NCBI RefSeq assembly: GCF_007830635.1
Contig: NZ_VLLA01000029.1
Coordinates: 1-64,000, forward strand
DNA length: 64,000 nt
Origin: Bradyrhizobium huanghuaihaiense
GTDB taxonomy: Bacteria > Pseudomonadota > Alphaproteobacteria > Rhizobiales > Xanthobacteraceae
Direction of reading: 5' to 3'
Shown here: piece by piece, positions 54,796 to 64,000 of the stretch
Numbering within the stretch: the stretch's first letter is position 1
Layout of the letters: each line of letters opens with the position of its first letter
Translations under genes and position numbers: made by a program
The notes under the pieces: model-generated
What the model saw: the letters and a program-made list of their open reading frames with translations, nothing else
Databases searched by the model: none
Told to the model about the DNA's origin: nothing

Positions 54796-55509
54796 ATGAA
54801 CAGAGCTACACCAAGACGGCGTCGATGGCGCATTGGCGAACTTGCAGAGGCGACCGGAGTAACGGTGCGCACGCTGCACCATTATGAGCACACTGGACTG
54901 CTAGCAGCGACAGAGCGCACTGAGGGCGGTCACCGGATGTATGACCGCGAAAGCGGGCAACGGGTTCATCAGATTCGCGCGCTGCGTGAGCTTGGCTTCT
55001 CGCTCGTGGAGATCCGTAAAGCTATGGAGGGGACGACCTCACTCACGGACTTGCTGCGCAAACATCTAGAGCGCATAGAAGTCCAAGTCGCGCGCACAAC
55101 TCTGTTGCGCGACCGTTTGCGCAACATGACCATCGACAGCGAGGCGCAGGTAAGTGTGGATGAGCTGCCTGCCACCCTGAACGCCATGTCGCGCGCCGAG
55201 ACGCGGAGTCAGACGTCCCGGTGCACCTGCAATTTAGCTGCGGAGCGAGAGGACCGCTGGCGGCGAATCCGTGATGATCTTCGCGACTGCATGGATGGGG
55301 GCGAGCACCCTTGCGGAGAGCGCGCAAAGGCTGTCGCGGTTGCAGCACGCTTGCTGATCAGCGAAATCGCCGGCGACGATTCACGTGTTTCGATGATCCT
55401 GAAGGTACTTGCACGATTAAGCGCGCCCCGCAGTCTGGCTGGTTGGGATCCCTGTCTAATGCAATATCTCGATCTTGCCCTTGGCGGATTGGAGGATCAG
55501 CCTTACTGA
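54796..55509 (+). CDS. nolA: MerR-family nodulation regulator NolA
   Basis: 237 residues starting MNRATPRRRRWRIGELAEAT at 54796; a TTG at 54781 is in frame but overlaps the promoter. MerR HTH: GELAEATGVTVRTLHHYEHT followed by GLLAATERTEGGHRMYD and the wing and helix QRVHQIRALRELGFSLVEIR. A coiled-coil dimer helix follows (LLRKHLERIEVQVARTTLL). The C-terminal domain resembles TipAS-like effector domains and holds Cys pairs (CTCNLAAERE, DCMDGGEHPCGERAK). NolA controls genotype-specific nodulation and activates nodD2. In B. japonicum the gene yields three proteins from different starts. It is the only MerR-type regulator in the window and sits behind a MerR-type promoter. Confidence 0.96.
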   Translation: MNRATPRRRRWRIGELAEATGVTVRTLHHYEHTGLLAATERTEGGHRMYDRESGQRVHQIRALRELGFSLVEIRKAMEGTTSLTDLLRKHLERIEVQVARTTLLRDRLRNMTIDSEAQVSVDELPATLNAMSRAETRSQTSRCTCNLAAEREDRWRRIRDDLRDCMDGGEHPCGERAKAVAVAARLLISEIAGDDSRVSMILKVLARLSAPRSLAGWDPCLMQYLDLALGGLEDQPY

Positions 55510-55673
55510 CGCATTCATGGCGGGTTCCACACGCCGGTTAGGGCAAGCTAAGAAACGCTAGGTGAACCGGCCGCTCTCCGACGCGGCTTGGAGTTTTACG
55601 GAATCAAACGGAAGGATTGTCACCGCCGGTCGATCCGCGTCCCTGACGCCTCCATCGCTCTTCCCAAAAGGGC

Positions 55674-55704
55674 TTGATCCGCACGTAACGTCAAGTTGTA
55701 GATC
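55674..55704 (+). promoter_or_regulatory. MerR-type promoter (site F), upstream of decayed livK-like gene
   Basis: TTGATC (55674-55679), 19-base spacer, TAGATC (55699-55704), dyad CCGcACGtaaCGTcAAG. 120 bases before the start of the binding-protein remnant. Confidence 0.75.
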
Positions 55705-55825
55705 TTACCGTAGTTGGCGGCTCGCCCGGCCAACGCAGGTTTGCCCAGCAAGCAACGCCTGTCTACAGGCGTGGTTGACTACAACCAGTTGCGGTTCACT
55801 TCAGGTGAGCATTGGAAGCTCTACA

Positions 55826-56925
55826 ATGGTAAATAAGCGGCATGCCTCTCTTGCGCCTGCGGCGCTTCTCTTCTGCGCTCTCGTCGCTCCGTCTGCGCGC
55901 GGCTCTGAAATAAAGATCGCCGTGGCTGGCCCAATGACCGGAAGCAGCGCTGCATTCGGCGCGCAAATGCGCGATGGTGCGGCTGCGGCGGTCGAGGTCC
56001 TGAACGCCTCAGGCCAGCTTCCCGATAATGCCAAAACTATATTGAGCGTCGCTGACGACGCCTGCGACCCTAGGCAAGCTGTCGCAGTCGCGAATAAGCT
56101 CACGACAGAGCGGATCCTGTTGGTGGTTGGCCATTTTTGTTCCTCTTCGTCGATCCCGGCCTCCGACATCTACGCGAAGCTGGCATCGTCCAGGTGTTAC
56201 CAGGCTCGTCAACTCCTCAACTAACAGAGCACGGCCTTGAGACTGTCTTTCGGATCTGCGGCCCGACGACCAACAGGGAGCCGTTGCCGCCGAGTACATT
56301 CACACGAATTATCGCCTCGAGAAAATCGCGGTGCTGGACGACAAGAGGACTGCTGGCAGGGGGATTGTCGACGTGGTTGAAGCCCGGCTTCATCGATTGG
56401 GACGGCAGGTGAGCCGGCAAAGCTATGTTGCCGGTGAAAGGGGCTTCAGAGCCTTGCTCTCAAGAATGGAGAAGGACCGGCTGCGCGTCGCCTATATCGG
56501 CGGCTACCACACCGAAGTCGGATTGTTGGTACGCCCAGGCAGCAGAAGCAAAAGCAGACCTCACGGTCATGGCGAACGATCCGCTGATGACCTCCGAATT
56601 CTGGGCCATTACCGGCAGCGCTGGGAATGGCACATTGTTTACCTTCATGCCCAACCCCGCTGGGAACGCCAATGCTGCCAGTGCGGTCGCCGGACTCAAA
56701 GCTTCCGGGCTGCCCGGTGAAGGCTACACACTATACGCTTGTGCCGCTGTGCAAGCCTGGGCAGAGGCGGTGAACCGGAGCGGCTCCTTCAATGCTGACC
56801 GGGTCGCCAGCGCGCTTCGTTCCCGACCGATCGACCGGTTCGACAAAAGGAGGGACAACTCGGCTTCTGGATTTTTGGTTTATCGCTGGCGCGACGGTCA
56901 TGTCGAGCGTGTCAAGAAGTACTGA
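55826..56925 (+). pseudogene. ABC-type amino-acid (LivK-like) periplasmic binding protein, frameshifted
   Basis: It starts with an intact signal peptide (SLAPAALLFCALVAPSARGS), then EIKIAVAGPMTGSSAAFGAQ, LSVADDACDPRQAVAVANKL and VVGHFCSSSSIPASDIYAKL: a type 1 periplasmic binding protein for branched-chain amino acids. The frame breaks near 56190-56225. It resumes as AAEYIHTNYRLEKIAVLDDK and breaks again near 56540, ending as LTVMANDPLMTSEFWAITG ... FLVYRWRDGHVERVKKY. All parts of the protein are still present, so the damage is recent. No permease or ATPase genes are adjacent. Controlled by promoter site F. Confidence 0.85.
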
Positions 56926-56965
56926 TTTTCATGCAACGCAGCATTCCCCACGCGAAGTATCTCGA

Positions 56966-57118
56966 ATGATGAGACGCCCTCAGAACGTTGTCGCAGCAAT
57001 GCTCGCTAGCGCTTTTATATTCGCTGCTTTTGCAGCGTTTTTCGCGCTCGCTGCGGCGCTCGCAGAGCTACCGAGCGCCGCCCTGCCGAAGGTGCTACGC
57101 CCGATGATAGACAAATAG
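56966..57118 (+). CDS. Possible small membrane protein (50 residues)
   Basis: MMRRPQNVVAAMLASAFIFA followed by an Ala/Phe-rich membrane segment (AFAAFFALAAALAELPSAAL) and a short basic tail. No clear ribosome binding site. The frame is also the end of a longer overlapping frame, so this is a candidate only. Confidence 0.4.
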   Translation: MMRRPQNVVAAMLASAFIFAAFAAFFALAAALAELPSAALPKVLRPMIDK

Positions 57119-58403
57119 CAGCCCCCTTGTCTGATCCCGTCTGCAGCACTGGCCTCGGAGGCGGCCATTTACCGTTCTGCTAGGTTTGAAGGCATGCCCC
57201 TTATGCAGCCAGTGATCGAAGGTTGAGGACTAGGAAAGCGAAGCTAACGATTCTTTATGGACAAGCACGGATTTTGTTGGAGGCGTTCGTCTTCTGTCAG
57301 ATTCGTGCCCGACCAGCATCTACGCATTCTCTAGCCTGGATTATATCGCGCAATCTCAGATCCACGAATGGAAGAGACAGCGGGACGGCACGAAGCAATC
57401 AGGCCCACTACCTAGACTATAGCCGAGTATACGGGTAGCGAGAGCTGGTGGATAGCCGGCGCCGGGATGCATGTCTCTCTTGGCCGCGGGGGCACCAAGG
57501 TTTTGGCGTCCAAGTCAACGCTACTCGTTCCGCTACTTCGTGCGCTCTCAAGCATGGCGGGTCATCAGCGGCTCAGCCGCCTGCCCGGGCATTCCCTATG
57601 CTTCCTAGCCCGGATAGCAGGAGAACCAATCAACCGGCTCCGATGAAGGCGGTGAGATTGCTCGCCTGCGCTATCAACGAACTGGATGCATCCCATCAAC
57701 ACTTTCTATTTTACTAATTGAAGCCAAACACCGCATAAGTCGATCGCCGGCTTACGGAAGGCAGTGTTCACGAATGTCGCGTGATAATGGATCACTTGGT
57801 CGCAGAGCAAATCACGTGCTTCTTGGCTGCTTCGAGCAATGTTTGACGGCAAGACACGTGGGGGCACGAATGCAGTGCGGTGACCAGTCGCAGTTGGCGC
57901 GCAATCTACACGACGTTGCCTGCCCCTTTGGGCATGATACTTGATTGCTCTAAGAAGACAGCTATCACGCACACTCGGCGATGGTAAATGCCTCCGCAGC
58001 GTAGAACTCGGGCAGGTGAGTTGGCCTTCGCAGGGGTGCGGGCTGGACCTTTCGCTCTGACCAGGCGGGTCGCCTCAACAGTCCGGCGCTGTTGCCGCGG
58101 CTCCAAGCAGAGCAGTACAATCAGCTGTGTGGCCCCGAACAGAGTCACCGCTGTTGCCGAACGCACTGGGCGGCTCGAGAATCCATTCAAATCCCGCGCC
58201 ATCGGCAACGCTTTTCGTTTTTCCCTAGACGCTCATTGCACTTTTGCAATCCTTTCGCGGCACATATGTGCCCCCTCTTCCAGGGGACCGGAAGCGCCTC
58301 CTGTGCAGCAGTCATTTGTCCAGCGAAGCGTCCGCCGTTTGGCGAACGGGAAACGATACCTCTACTCCGCCTGTCTTGCATTTCACCACTTTGGAGAAAT
58401 ACC
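57119..58403. other. Gene-poor stretch
   Basis: About 1.3 kb of short overlapping frames with no domain, promoter or repeat that I can support. Confidence 0.4.
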
Positions 58404-58766
58404 GTGGAACTTGACCCTTCCAATTCACGCATACAAAACCTCGAGGATCGCGTCGACCTGCAACTCGACATCGTGGCTGGGCTCATGCGCGAAGAAGGCA
58501 ACGAGCTGGAAGCGATCCGATTACTTAATGCCCTCATAGGCCAAATGATCACCGCGGAACTGGAGCTCGGCCAGCTTGGCGATACAAGAACCGGCCACGG
58601 ACGAATGCGATTGTCGCAAGACCGTGGCGTTTACCACCCCGAGGACCTTCAGATTCTGGGACGCCTTTTTGATCAGACTGTGGCGGCATTACCGGCCGCG
58701 CTGCGGACTTCCGCCAATCGATTGACGATCGCCAAGCTCATTCTTTCACGTGCGGCAGCGGACTGA
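58404..58766 (+). CDS. Small conserved rhizobial protein (paralogue of 54464-54673)
   Basis: 120 residues from a GTG at 58404 with TTGGAG seven bases upstream. The N-terminal half is an acidic helical region (SRIQNLEDRVDLQLDIVAGL, REEGNELEAIRLLNALIGQM). The C-terminal half (YHPEDLQILGRLFDQTVAAL, RTSANRLTIAKLILSRAA) is shared with the 69-residue protein before nolA. Function is unknown; probably cytoplasmic. Confidence 0.7.
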   Translation: MELDPSNSRIQNLEDRVDLQLDIVAGLMREEGNELEAIRLLNALIGQMITAELELGQLGDTRTGHGRMRLSQDRGVYHPEDLQILGRLFDQTVAALPAALRTSANRLTIAKLILSRAAAD

Positions 58767-59729
58767 GATTTCATTTGCGCTTTTTGGAGATTGATGGCGT
58801 TGAGCGGACGTTTATGGCTGGGCTGACAGTTACACTTAGGCCGCACACACCAGGGATCGACATTTGCTGTTTATGGGCTCACCGTCCGTAAGCGCGCCGC
58901 TTCCGCTGGCCTTTCATATGGCAACAGTTCGCCACCACTTTCGAAATCAGGCTTGCTCTATCTCACGCCGCCGGCGACGCATTCGATCTAGCTGGGCCTT
59001 GCTGTCCCTCGACGCCTTTCACGAGCTGCAAGTATCCAAAGCTCGGAAGCGCGCCGCCGATCCCACGCTGCGCCGGCTTTCCTACGCAACTCCGTATTGA
59101 ACCCACACCGACGGCGCCCGGCCCTTCTTTGCCAAACGACTAAGAATCCGCCGTGGGGAAAGTGCAATTGCCCTTGCATCTCGTTCCCTCTCTTAGGCGC
59201 CTGACCGGTAACAAACACCACGGCCGGAGCAGAAAGCCACGCGCAGGTGAATATCACACGGCAATAGGCGTCGAGACTTGTCGCAAAGCAGACAAGTCTC
59301 ATCCGGAACAGGCTACATCACCCCAAATCCGACGTCACAAGCGCCATTGCGGTTTGAACGCTTCTTGAGAGTGGGAAAAGAGTAGGCGGCCTTTTTCATC
59401 ATGCTGGGCTTTAACCGCAACCCGTGGGGGCCGATCTTCCGAATGAAGGAAAAGCCACAATTTGGTGACCGACCAAGAGGCCCACGACGGCAATGAAGGG
59501 CACGACAACTCGTACTCGCTTCACTCTTTTCAGAATTTCTTCGAATTGCGCGGGCATTACGGCGTTCGGTCATCGCAACTTCAACAAGCATCTATATCCT
59601 CTCCTGAAGTCCCGGGAGTAGCGTGGAAGAGGTTGAAGAGCAGATGTCTTTCGTGCTGAGACACGCAACACAATCCGGTTGCTTTTGAGAAGGTACTTCC
59701 TTGTATCAGGATGTCGAGGAGCGTTAGAG
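58767..59729. other. Gene-poor stretch
   Basis: Short frames only; nothing supported. Confidence 0.4.
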
Positions 59730-59975
59730 ATGGATCAGATCTTTTCCGAGCAGGTGCAGGTGCCAGATGCCGTTGTGAGCGTCGCATTTGACAAGGCTTG
59801 GAGCTTTGTCGAGAAGGATCCGCTGCTGGCACATAATCTGAAGGCCGTCCTTCATAGCCGATTGCGCACTTACCTCGAGTGCTCGATAAGAAACGGCGAA
59901 CGGAATGCTTTGAATCTGGCCAACGAGGCGATACGCAACTTGCGGGCTGAACTGGCACCGTCGACCGGGCAATGA
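59730..59975 (+). CDS. Small helical protein, unknown function
   Basis: 81 residues starting MDQIFSEQVQVPDAVVSVAF at 59730, with AGGAG eleven bases upstream; the longer frame to 59679 lacks a start signal. The sequence is helical and charged (RTYLECSIRNGERNALNLAN). Similar short proteins are common in Bradyrhizobium genomes, without assigned function. Confidence 0.6.
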   Translation: MDQIFSEQVQVPDAVVSVAFDKAWSFVEKDPLLAHNLKAVLHSRLRTYLECSIRNGERNALNLANEAIRNLRAELAPSTGQ

Positions 59976-60797
59976 CTCGCTTGTGCCTATTGCGGCGAGA
60001 GCATCCGGCGCCGTTAAGGCATTTAGGGCGCCTCATACGGTGGAAAATTCGGGCCAGTGCGTGGTCGAGCAGACTTTTCTCTAATCATGTGCGGCCCCGC
60101 TGAAACGAGAGCGCTCGAGAAAGCTGTTGCCTCTGCAGCTCCTCTGGCGGCCGAGACCAGGAAGCTGAACACCAGGCCCAGACGGCGGCGAGACGGGGCG
60201 GCCGCGCTGGTATTCGCTCGCGCCAGGAAACCGACCACGGTGACCTTGAGCTCGGCACGATCTTGCGCAACTTCAAGCAAGAGCACTGTCTAGCACGCAG
60301 TGGGCTTCCCGACCCATCAATCAAGGTCGAAGTTGACGGACCATCGAGCTAGACTTGTGGTCGTTCCAGAGCCAAAGCGATCGAGCCTGCAATCGATCGG
60401 CATCGCGTTGCTCGCGATTGCAAGCGATAGCACGTCCGTGTTGCCGGAAGAATGACCTTAAGCGCCTGAGGCGTGCCATCGATCCAGTACTGTAAGTGCG
60501 GCTGGGCGTTGCCGCAGCTTAGCGACGGAAGGAGCCGAACACCTTTTGGCTTTGCTCCGCGTCGCAGGTGATCATGAACGATCATTTTCAAAGAGGATGA
60601 TCCGCGCGAGGCGACCACTGCCGAGCCACAGCGTCTCGGTAGAAGCAAAGCAGCGGAAACCGCGAGCTCCGCAATCTGACGCCGCGGGCGATTGGGCACG
60701 TTTCTTTCCAAGACATGTTGTGCGCCAGTTACAGCAATTCGCGTTCATGTTGTTAAACGGCACGGTGCCTGGGGCACCTAAAGGAAACAACACGCGA
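59976..60797. other. Gene-poor stretch before the outer-membrane protein
   Basis: Frames on both strands overlap; the 120-codon minus frame at 60349-60711 shows no family match. A long leader for the omp gene may start within the last 200 bases. Confidence 0.35.
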
Positions 60798-61523
60798 ATG
60801 AAAAAGATTCTTATTCTGACTGCATGCATCGGCGCACTCTGTGCGGCCGCCCCCTCATTCGGCACGGATCTGGCCGGGCAGCCCGTCAAGGTCAAGGCGG
60901 CACCGCTGCCGGTCGCGGCCCCGATTATCGATTGGTCCGGCTACTATATGGGCGCAAACGGTGGCTGGGGAACGAGCCACAATTGCTGGGATTTCAATGG
61001 CATCACTTCCGAGGGCTGCCATAATTCGACTGGCGGTACCGTTGGCGGCCAGATCGGCTATCGTTGGCAAATCTTCAACATGGTGTACGGCCTCGAAGGC
61101 CAGGGCAACTGGGCCGACTTCCGCGGCTCCAATGTCAGCACCGCCTTCCCGACAGACACCGTTGGCACCACGACAGATGCATTCGGCCTACTCACGGGCC
61201 ATATCGGATACGCGTTCAATGCTGTGCTCCTTTATGGCAAGGGCGGTGCTGCGGTGACCAGCAACACCTATTACGTCAACTCGGTGGCAACCGGCACCGA
61301 GCTTGGCAAAAACAATGATGTGCGTTGGGGTGGCGTGCTGGGCGCCGGTGCCGAAGTCAGCCTCACGCCGAACTGGTCAGCGGGCGTCGAGTATAACCAC
61401 TTGTTCATGCAGCGCAGCAACATAAGCTTCCCAGCGGCCCTTGGCGCGGATCGCGCGCACCAGGACGTCGATCTCATCACGGCACGGCTCAACTACAAGT
61501 TTGGCTGGCCGTTCGCCAGATAA
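60798..61523 (+). CDS. Outer-membrane beta-barrel protein (Omp25/RopB type)
   Basis: 241 residues from MKKILILTACIGALCAAAPS at 60798. Signal peptide of about 22 residues. The usual linker APLPVAAPIIDWSGYYMGAN opens the barrel, followed by alternating aromatic/Gly strands (GGTVGGQIGYRWQIFNMVYG, LLTGHIGYAFNAVLLYGKGG, WSAGVEYNHLFM) ending in LITARLNYKFGWPF. This family is abundant in the outer membranes of Rhizobiales. The longer frame upstream (from 60546) is not coding. A terminator follows directly. Confidence 0.92.
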   Translation: MKKILILTACIGALCAAAPSFGTDLAGQPVKVKAAPLPVAAPIIDWSGYYMGANGGWGTSHNCWDFNGITSEGCHNSTGGTVGGQIGYRWQIFNMVYGLEGQGNWADFRGSNVSTAFPTDTVGTTTDAFGLLTGHIGYAFNAVLLYGKGGAAVTSNTYYVNSVATGTELGKNNDVRWGGVLGAGAEVSLTPNWSAGVEYNHLFMQRSNISFPAALGADRAHQDVDLITARLNYKFGWPFAR

Positions 61524-61550
61524 AGATCTCCACGCGTTTGGATGAATCGG

Positions 61551-61576
61551 GACCCCGGCCCGCGGTCGGGGTTCTT
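61551..61576 (+). terminator. Rho-independent terminator after the omp gene
   Basis: GACCCCGGCCCGCGGTCGGGG followed by TTCTTTCC: a GC-rich hairpin with a T-rich tail, 28 bases after the stop. Confidence 0.75.
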
Positions 61577-61870
61577 TCCTCAGCTGTTCCTCTCCCTAGA
61601 CCCCTGTCCGACGTCCCGAGCAAGCGGTGCGGGCTCATCTGAGCAAAGAATCACCCGCTGGTGGAGAGAGCCATGCTCCGACCAGTGAGCATTAGATCGG
61701 CCGATTCCACATCTTACCGACCTTACGAAGCCCCAGAACCTCACCCAGCGCGAGATGCAGACTTGCCCAAAGGAGGGTTATATCTGCGAGTTCACCGAAA
61801 GCACCGTGCTCAACTTGCCAGAAGCTGGAAGCCAAAGATGTGACAGTTGGCGGTCGTTCCTCAATTGAAT

Positions 61871-62065
61871 TCAAAGAACATCGAGGCGAATAGCTATCGC
61901 GACTGCTTGAATCCGGCTGGTCGCACCCAGCTTTCCCATCGTATTCTTGACATGAAAATTGACTGCATTCTCGCTGATTTCCAGGATCATCCCAATTTCC
62001 CATAACGATTTTCCTTCTCTGACGCCATTGGCCGCATTCGTTGCTCTGCCGGCGACTGCGCCAGG
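61871..62065 (-). pseudogene. C-terminal fragment of a LuxR-type regulator
   Basis: The minus strand reads GKSLWEIGMILEISENAVNF then HVKNTMGKLGATSRIQAVAI and ends AIRLDVL-stop: a LuxR (GerE) HTH as in autoinducer-binding LuxR proteins. Upstream, the SPAEQR start of the HTH is in another frame, and no N-terminal sensor domain follows. It is a dead fragment. Confidence 0.75.
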
Positions 62066-63253
62066 ATGATCGCATCGTCAAACAACCGAATAGCGTCATC
62101 ATCCTTGCTCCGAGGCGATCGACAAAGTGCTCGCTGATGGCGAGCTGGCGAACTCGGAGATCATCGCCTGTCGTCCGTGCGGATCGACTCCATGCGAACA
62201 CAAGGATGCTCCATCTTACTCATGCCGGCAGTGATAGAAGGGCCGAGGGCCCCGGGACTGTGCTGGCGACAAGAACCGAGCGCACGCACGGCTAGATGCT
62301 TGGGTCGGTTTAGCTTGCATGGCGAGAAAACGCAGTCGCGTCCGAACGGTGCTTCGCTTTGTCTCTCGGGCGAGCACGAGGAGATCTTGGGCTCTGAACT
62401 ACACGTAAGGTAGAGCACGCACCTTTCAGTGCGAGACTCGATCTGCGTCTTGTCAGTACCAATTCCCTGCTTTGAGATGAAGACAACAGAAGTGTCATCT
62501 TTTTTCCCAATCTTGCGAATCATCCATCGCTAACCTGTCGCTGATTCTCGGCGTGTGACAGCGTCGGTGACGCGATCGATGAGCTGAACGGAAGATCCGA
62601 TGCAGACGCCATACTCCCCGCATCGTTGTCCGGCATTTCATCGGGCCCGTCCGGCAGGCCCGGTACAAACGAACCGAACGGACAGAAATGGGCCACGTCA
62701 AAAACGCAACAAGCGATAGGCGCAGTCGCGAAACCTGTTTGATGCGGAAGACACTTTGCATGCGCATTCCAGAAGGAGAGGCCCCCGGATCGGACTAGCA
62801 AGTGCCATACCAACTGTTGATTTCGCCAAAATCAATCGTCGCAAAAGGACTTCGAATGCGGACGGTTGGTTGCGAGGTAGGTGCCTCGAAGCATTCATGA
62901 CATGGGGAGGGAAGGCGACAGTACCATTGCGAGCTGCGGCACGGGGTAAGCTACAGCAACAAATGCAGCTCACCTCGGCAGCTCACCTCGGCCGCCCCCT
63001 CGAGTGCCGTCCTCTCAGGGCCTCAAACGCCCCCTATTGGGGCCCAGTCAACTACCAACCTCGGCAATTGATGGGAGGGTCCACACATGGCACTCGCTAA
63101 GGAACTTGAACTGACTACACCTCCGGCCGCACGATTCCGGCGAACCGCTTAGATCCGCCCCGAGCGGAAATACAATTAGGCCGCACCAGATGCACGAATC
63201 ATGATGGGCTTGCTAATAAAACGGGCGAAGATCGTCGCCAAGATATGTGAAGC
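62066..63253. other. Gene-poor stretch
   Basis: No gene supported. Part may be the eroded N-terminal half of the LuxR gene. A string at 62390-62420 slightly resembles the MerR-type dyad but lacks the -35. Confidence 0.35.
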
Positions 63254-63970
63254 ATGACTTCCCTGCTCTTCGCGATCATCTCCCTGCTATATGCGAGCGT
63301 TGGCCAGGCTGGCGGGACTGCATTCCTCTCGCTAATGGCTTTTTTTGGTATGTCATCGACAGAGACGCGCCCCACGGCGCTTGGTCTCAACATTGTCGTC
63401 GCGGCTTATTCTACTTGGCTGTTCAACCGCAACAAGGTCGTTGACTGGACAATCCTGCGCCCTCTTCTCTTTTCGTCAATGCCAGCGTCGCTTGCCGGTG
63501 GCTTGATTGTGCTCGAGGAGCACATGTACAAAACACTAACCGGACTCGTTCTTCTTCTGGCGAGCGCAGTGATGATCATGCAGCGGGGACGAGCTGTCGA
63601 TCGCGTCGGCGAAATTCCGCTCCGGGAAAGCGTGAGCATTGGCGCGGTCCTTGGCCTCGTTTCTGGCCTGACTGGGGTGGGCGGCGGTGTGTTCCTCGCC
63701 CCGACGCTCATCGCACTGAATTGGGCATCACCGAGGCAGACCGTCGCGCTATCACCCCCTTTTATCCTGGCCAATTCCACAGTCGGCTTCGTCGGAGCTC
63801 TTTTCACCGGGCAATTTCCCTCTCCGGATTTGGCTCTATACGCTATCTTCACGCTGGCGGGGGCGGTCGCTGGAGCAGTAATCGGCCTGAAATGGTTGAG
63901 CCAGACAGCCATCAGATTCATACTGGCGGCCGTTCTGCTCGTTGCCGGCATTCAATTGGTTCGCGCTTAA
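63254..63970 (+). CDS. TSUP (TauE/SafE) family membrane permease
   Basis: 238 residues from ATG 63254, with about seven or eight membrane segments. The two family repeats are visible: SVGQAGGTAFLSLMAFFGM with TRPTALGLNIVVA near the N-terminus, and LVSGLTGVGGGVFLAPTLIA with PRQTVALSPPFILANSTVGF in the second half. TSUP proteins export or import sulfite, sulfoacetate or other small organosulfur anions. The substrate cannot be told from sequence. No sulfur-metabolism gene is adjacent in the window. Confidence 0.9.
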   Translation: MTSLLFAIISLLYASVGQAGGTAFLSLMAFFGMSSTETRPTALGLNIVVAAYSTWLFNRNKVVDWTILRPLLFSSMPASLAGGLIVLEEHMYKTLTGLVLLLASAVMIMQRGRAVDRVGEIPLRESVSIGAVLGLVSGLTGVGGGVFLAPTLIALNWASPRQTVALSPPFILANSTVGFVGALFTGQFPSPDLALYAIFTLAGAVAGAVIGLKWLSQTAIRFILAAVLLVAGIQLVRA

Positions 63971-64000
63971 AGTGGAAACGCGCATCTTTCATGCGGGCGA

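Noticed and set aside
62390..62420. CTGAACTACACGTAAGGTAG as a seventh MerR-type site
   Set aside because: No TTGA -35, the dyad is not preserved and there is no downstream gene.
1..64000. CRISPR arrays, tRNA or rRNA genes, attachment sites
   Set aside because: No regularly spaced repeats, cloverleaf-like segments with tRNA consensus boxes or rRNA signatures were noticed by eye; a tool-based scan was not possible.

Overview
This window looks like part of a Bradyrhizobium symbiosis island, closest in layout to the B. japonicum/B. diazoefficiens type. The evidence is a nodulation block in the order nodD2-nodD1 / nodYABCSUIJ-nolNO-nodZ, nolA beyond nodD2, a fixR-nifA-fixA block immediately next to it, a groESL operon with NifA/sigma-54 signals, a NopT-like type III effector, and many insertion-sequence and pseudogene remnants in long gene-poor stretches. 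Species cannot be fixed from this sequence alone.

Layout. 1-0.15 kb: start of an IS5-type transposase. 0.7-3.4 kb: metE under a cobalamin riboswitch. 4.3-7.7 kb: a secreted protein of unknown function behind a sigma-54-type promoter, then a secreted nuclease/carbonic anhydrase pair. 9.6-12.4 kb: a flavin-dependent oxygenase and a probable noeI. 13-15.3 kb: groES-groEL. 15.5-18.4 kb: decayed DNA with a candidate tts box, nopT and a small conserved protein. 19.5-23.6 kb: broken IS110, IS3 element and a group II intron. 23.6-28.6 kb: small genes, a tts box, and a strongly diverged TrpD homologue. 28.9-34.1 kb: ATP-grasp ligase, 2-oxoglutarate oxygenase and a haem-oxygenase-like/GFA fusion, together a possible small-molecule or peptide-modification locus. 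35.2-39.6 kb: fixA, nifA, fixR. 40.2-54 kb: Nod-factor genes. 54.4-57.1 kb: nolA, a decayed ABC binding protein and small ORFs. 58.4-64 kb: small proteins, an outer-membrane protein, a LuxR remnant and a TSUP permease.

How the parts connect. Flavonoid-activated NodD acts at the nod box between nodD1 and nodY to drive Nod-factor synthesis (NodA, B and C backbone; NodS, U and NolO decorations; NodZ fucosylation; NoeI methylation of fucose; NodIJ export). RegR and RpoN signals drive fixR-nifA, and NifA in turn is expected to drive fixA and groESL. The most notable pattern is a set of six near-identical MerR-type promoters (TTGAnn-N19-TAnnnn with an inner dyad). They lie upstream of nolA, nodD2, the nuclease/carbonic anhydrase pair, the TrpD-like gene, a decayed livK-like gene and one small-gene region. 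NolA is the only MerR-family regulator seen here, so these sites suggest a NolA regulon wider than nodD2.
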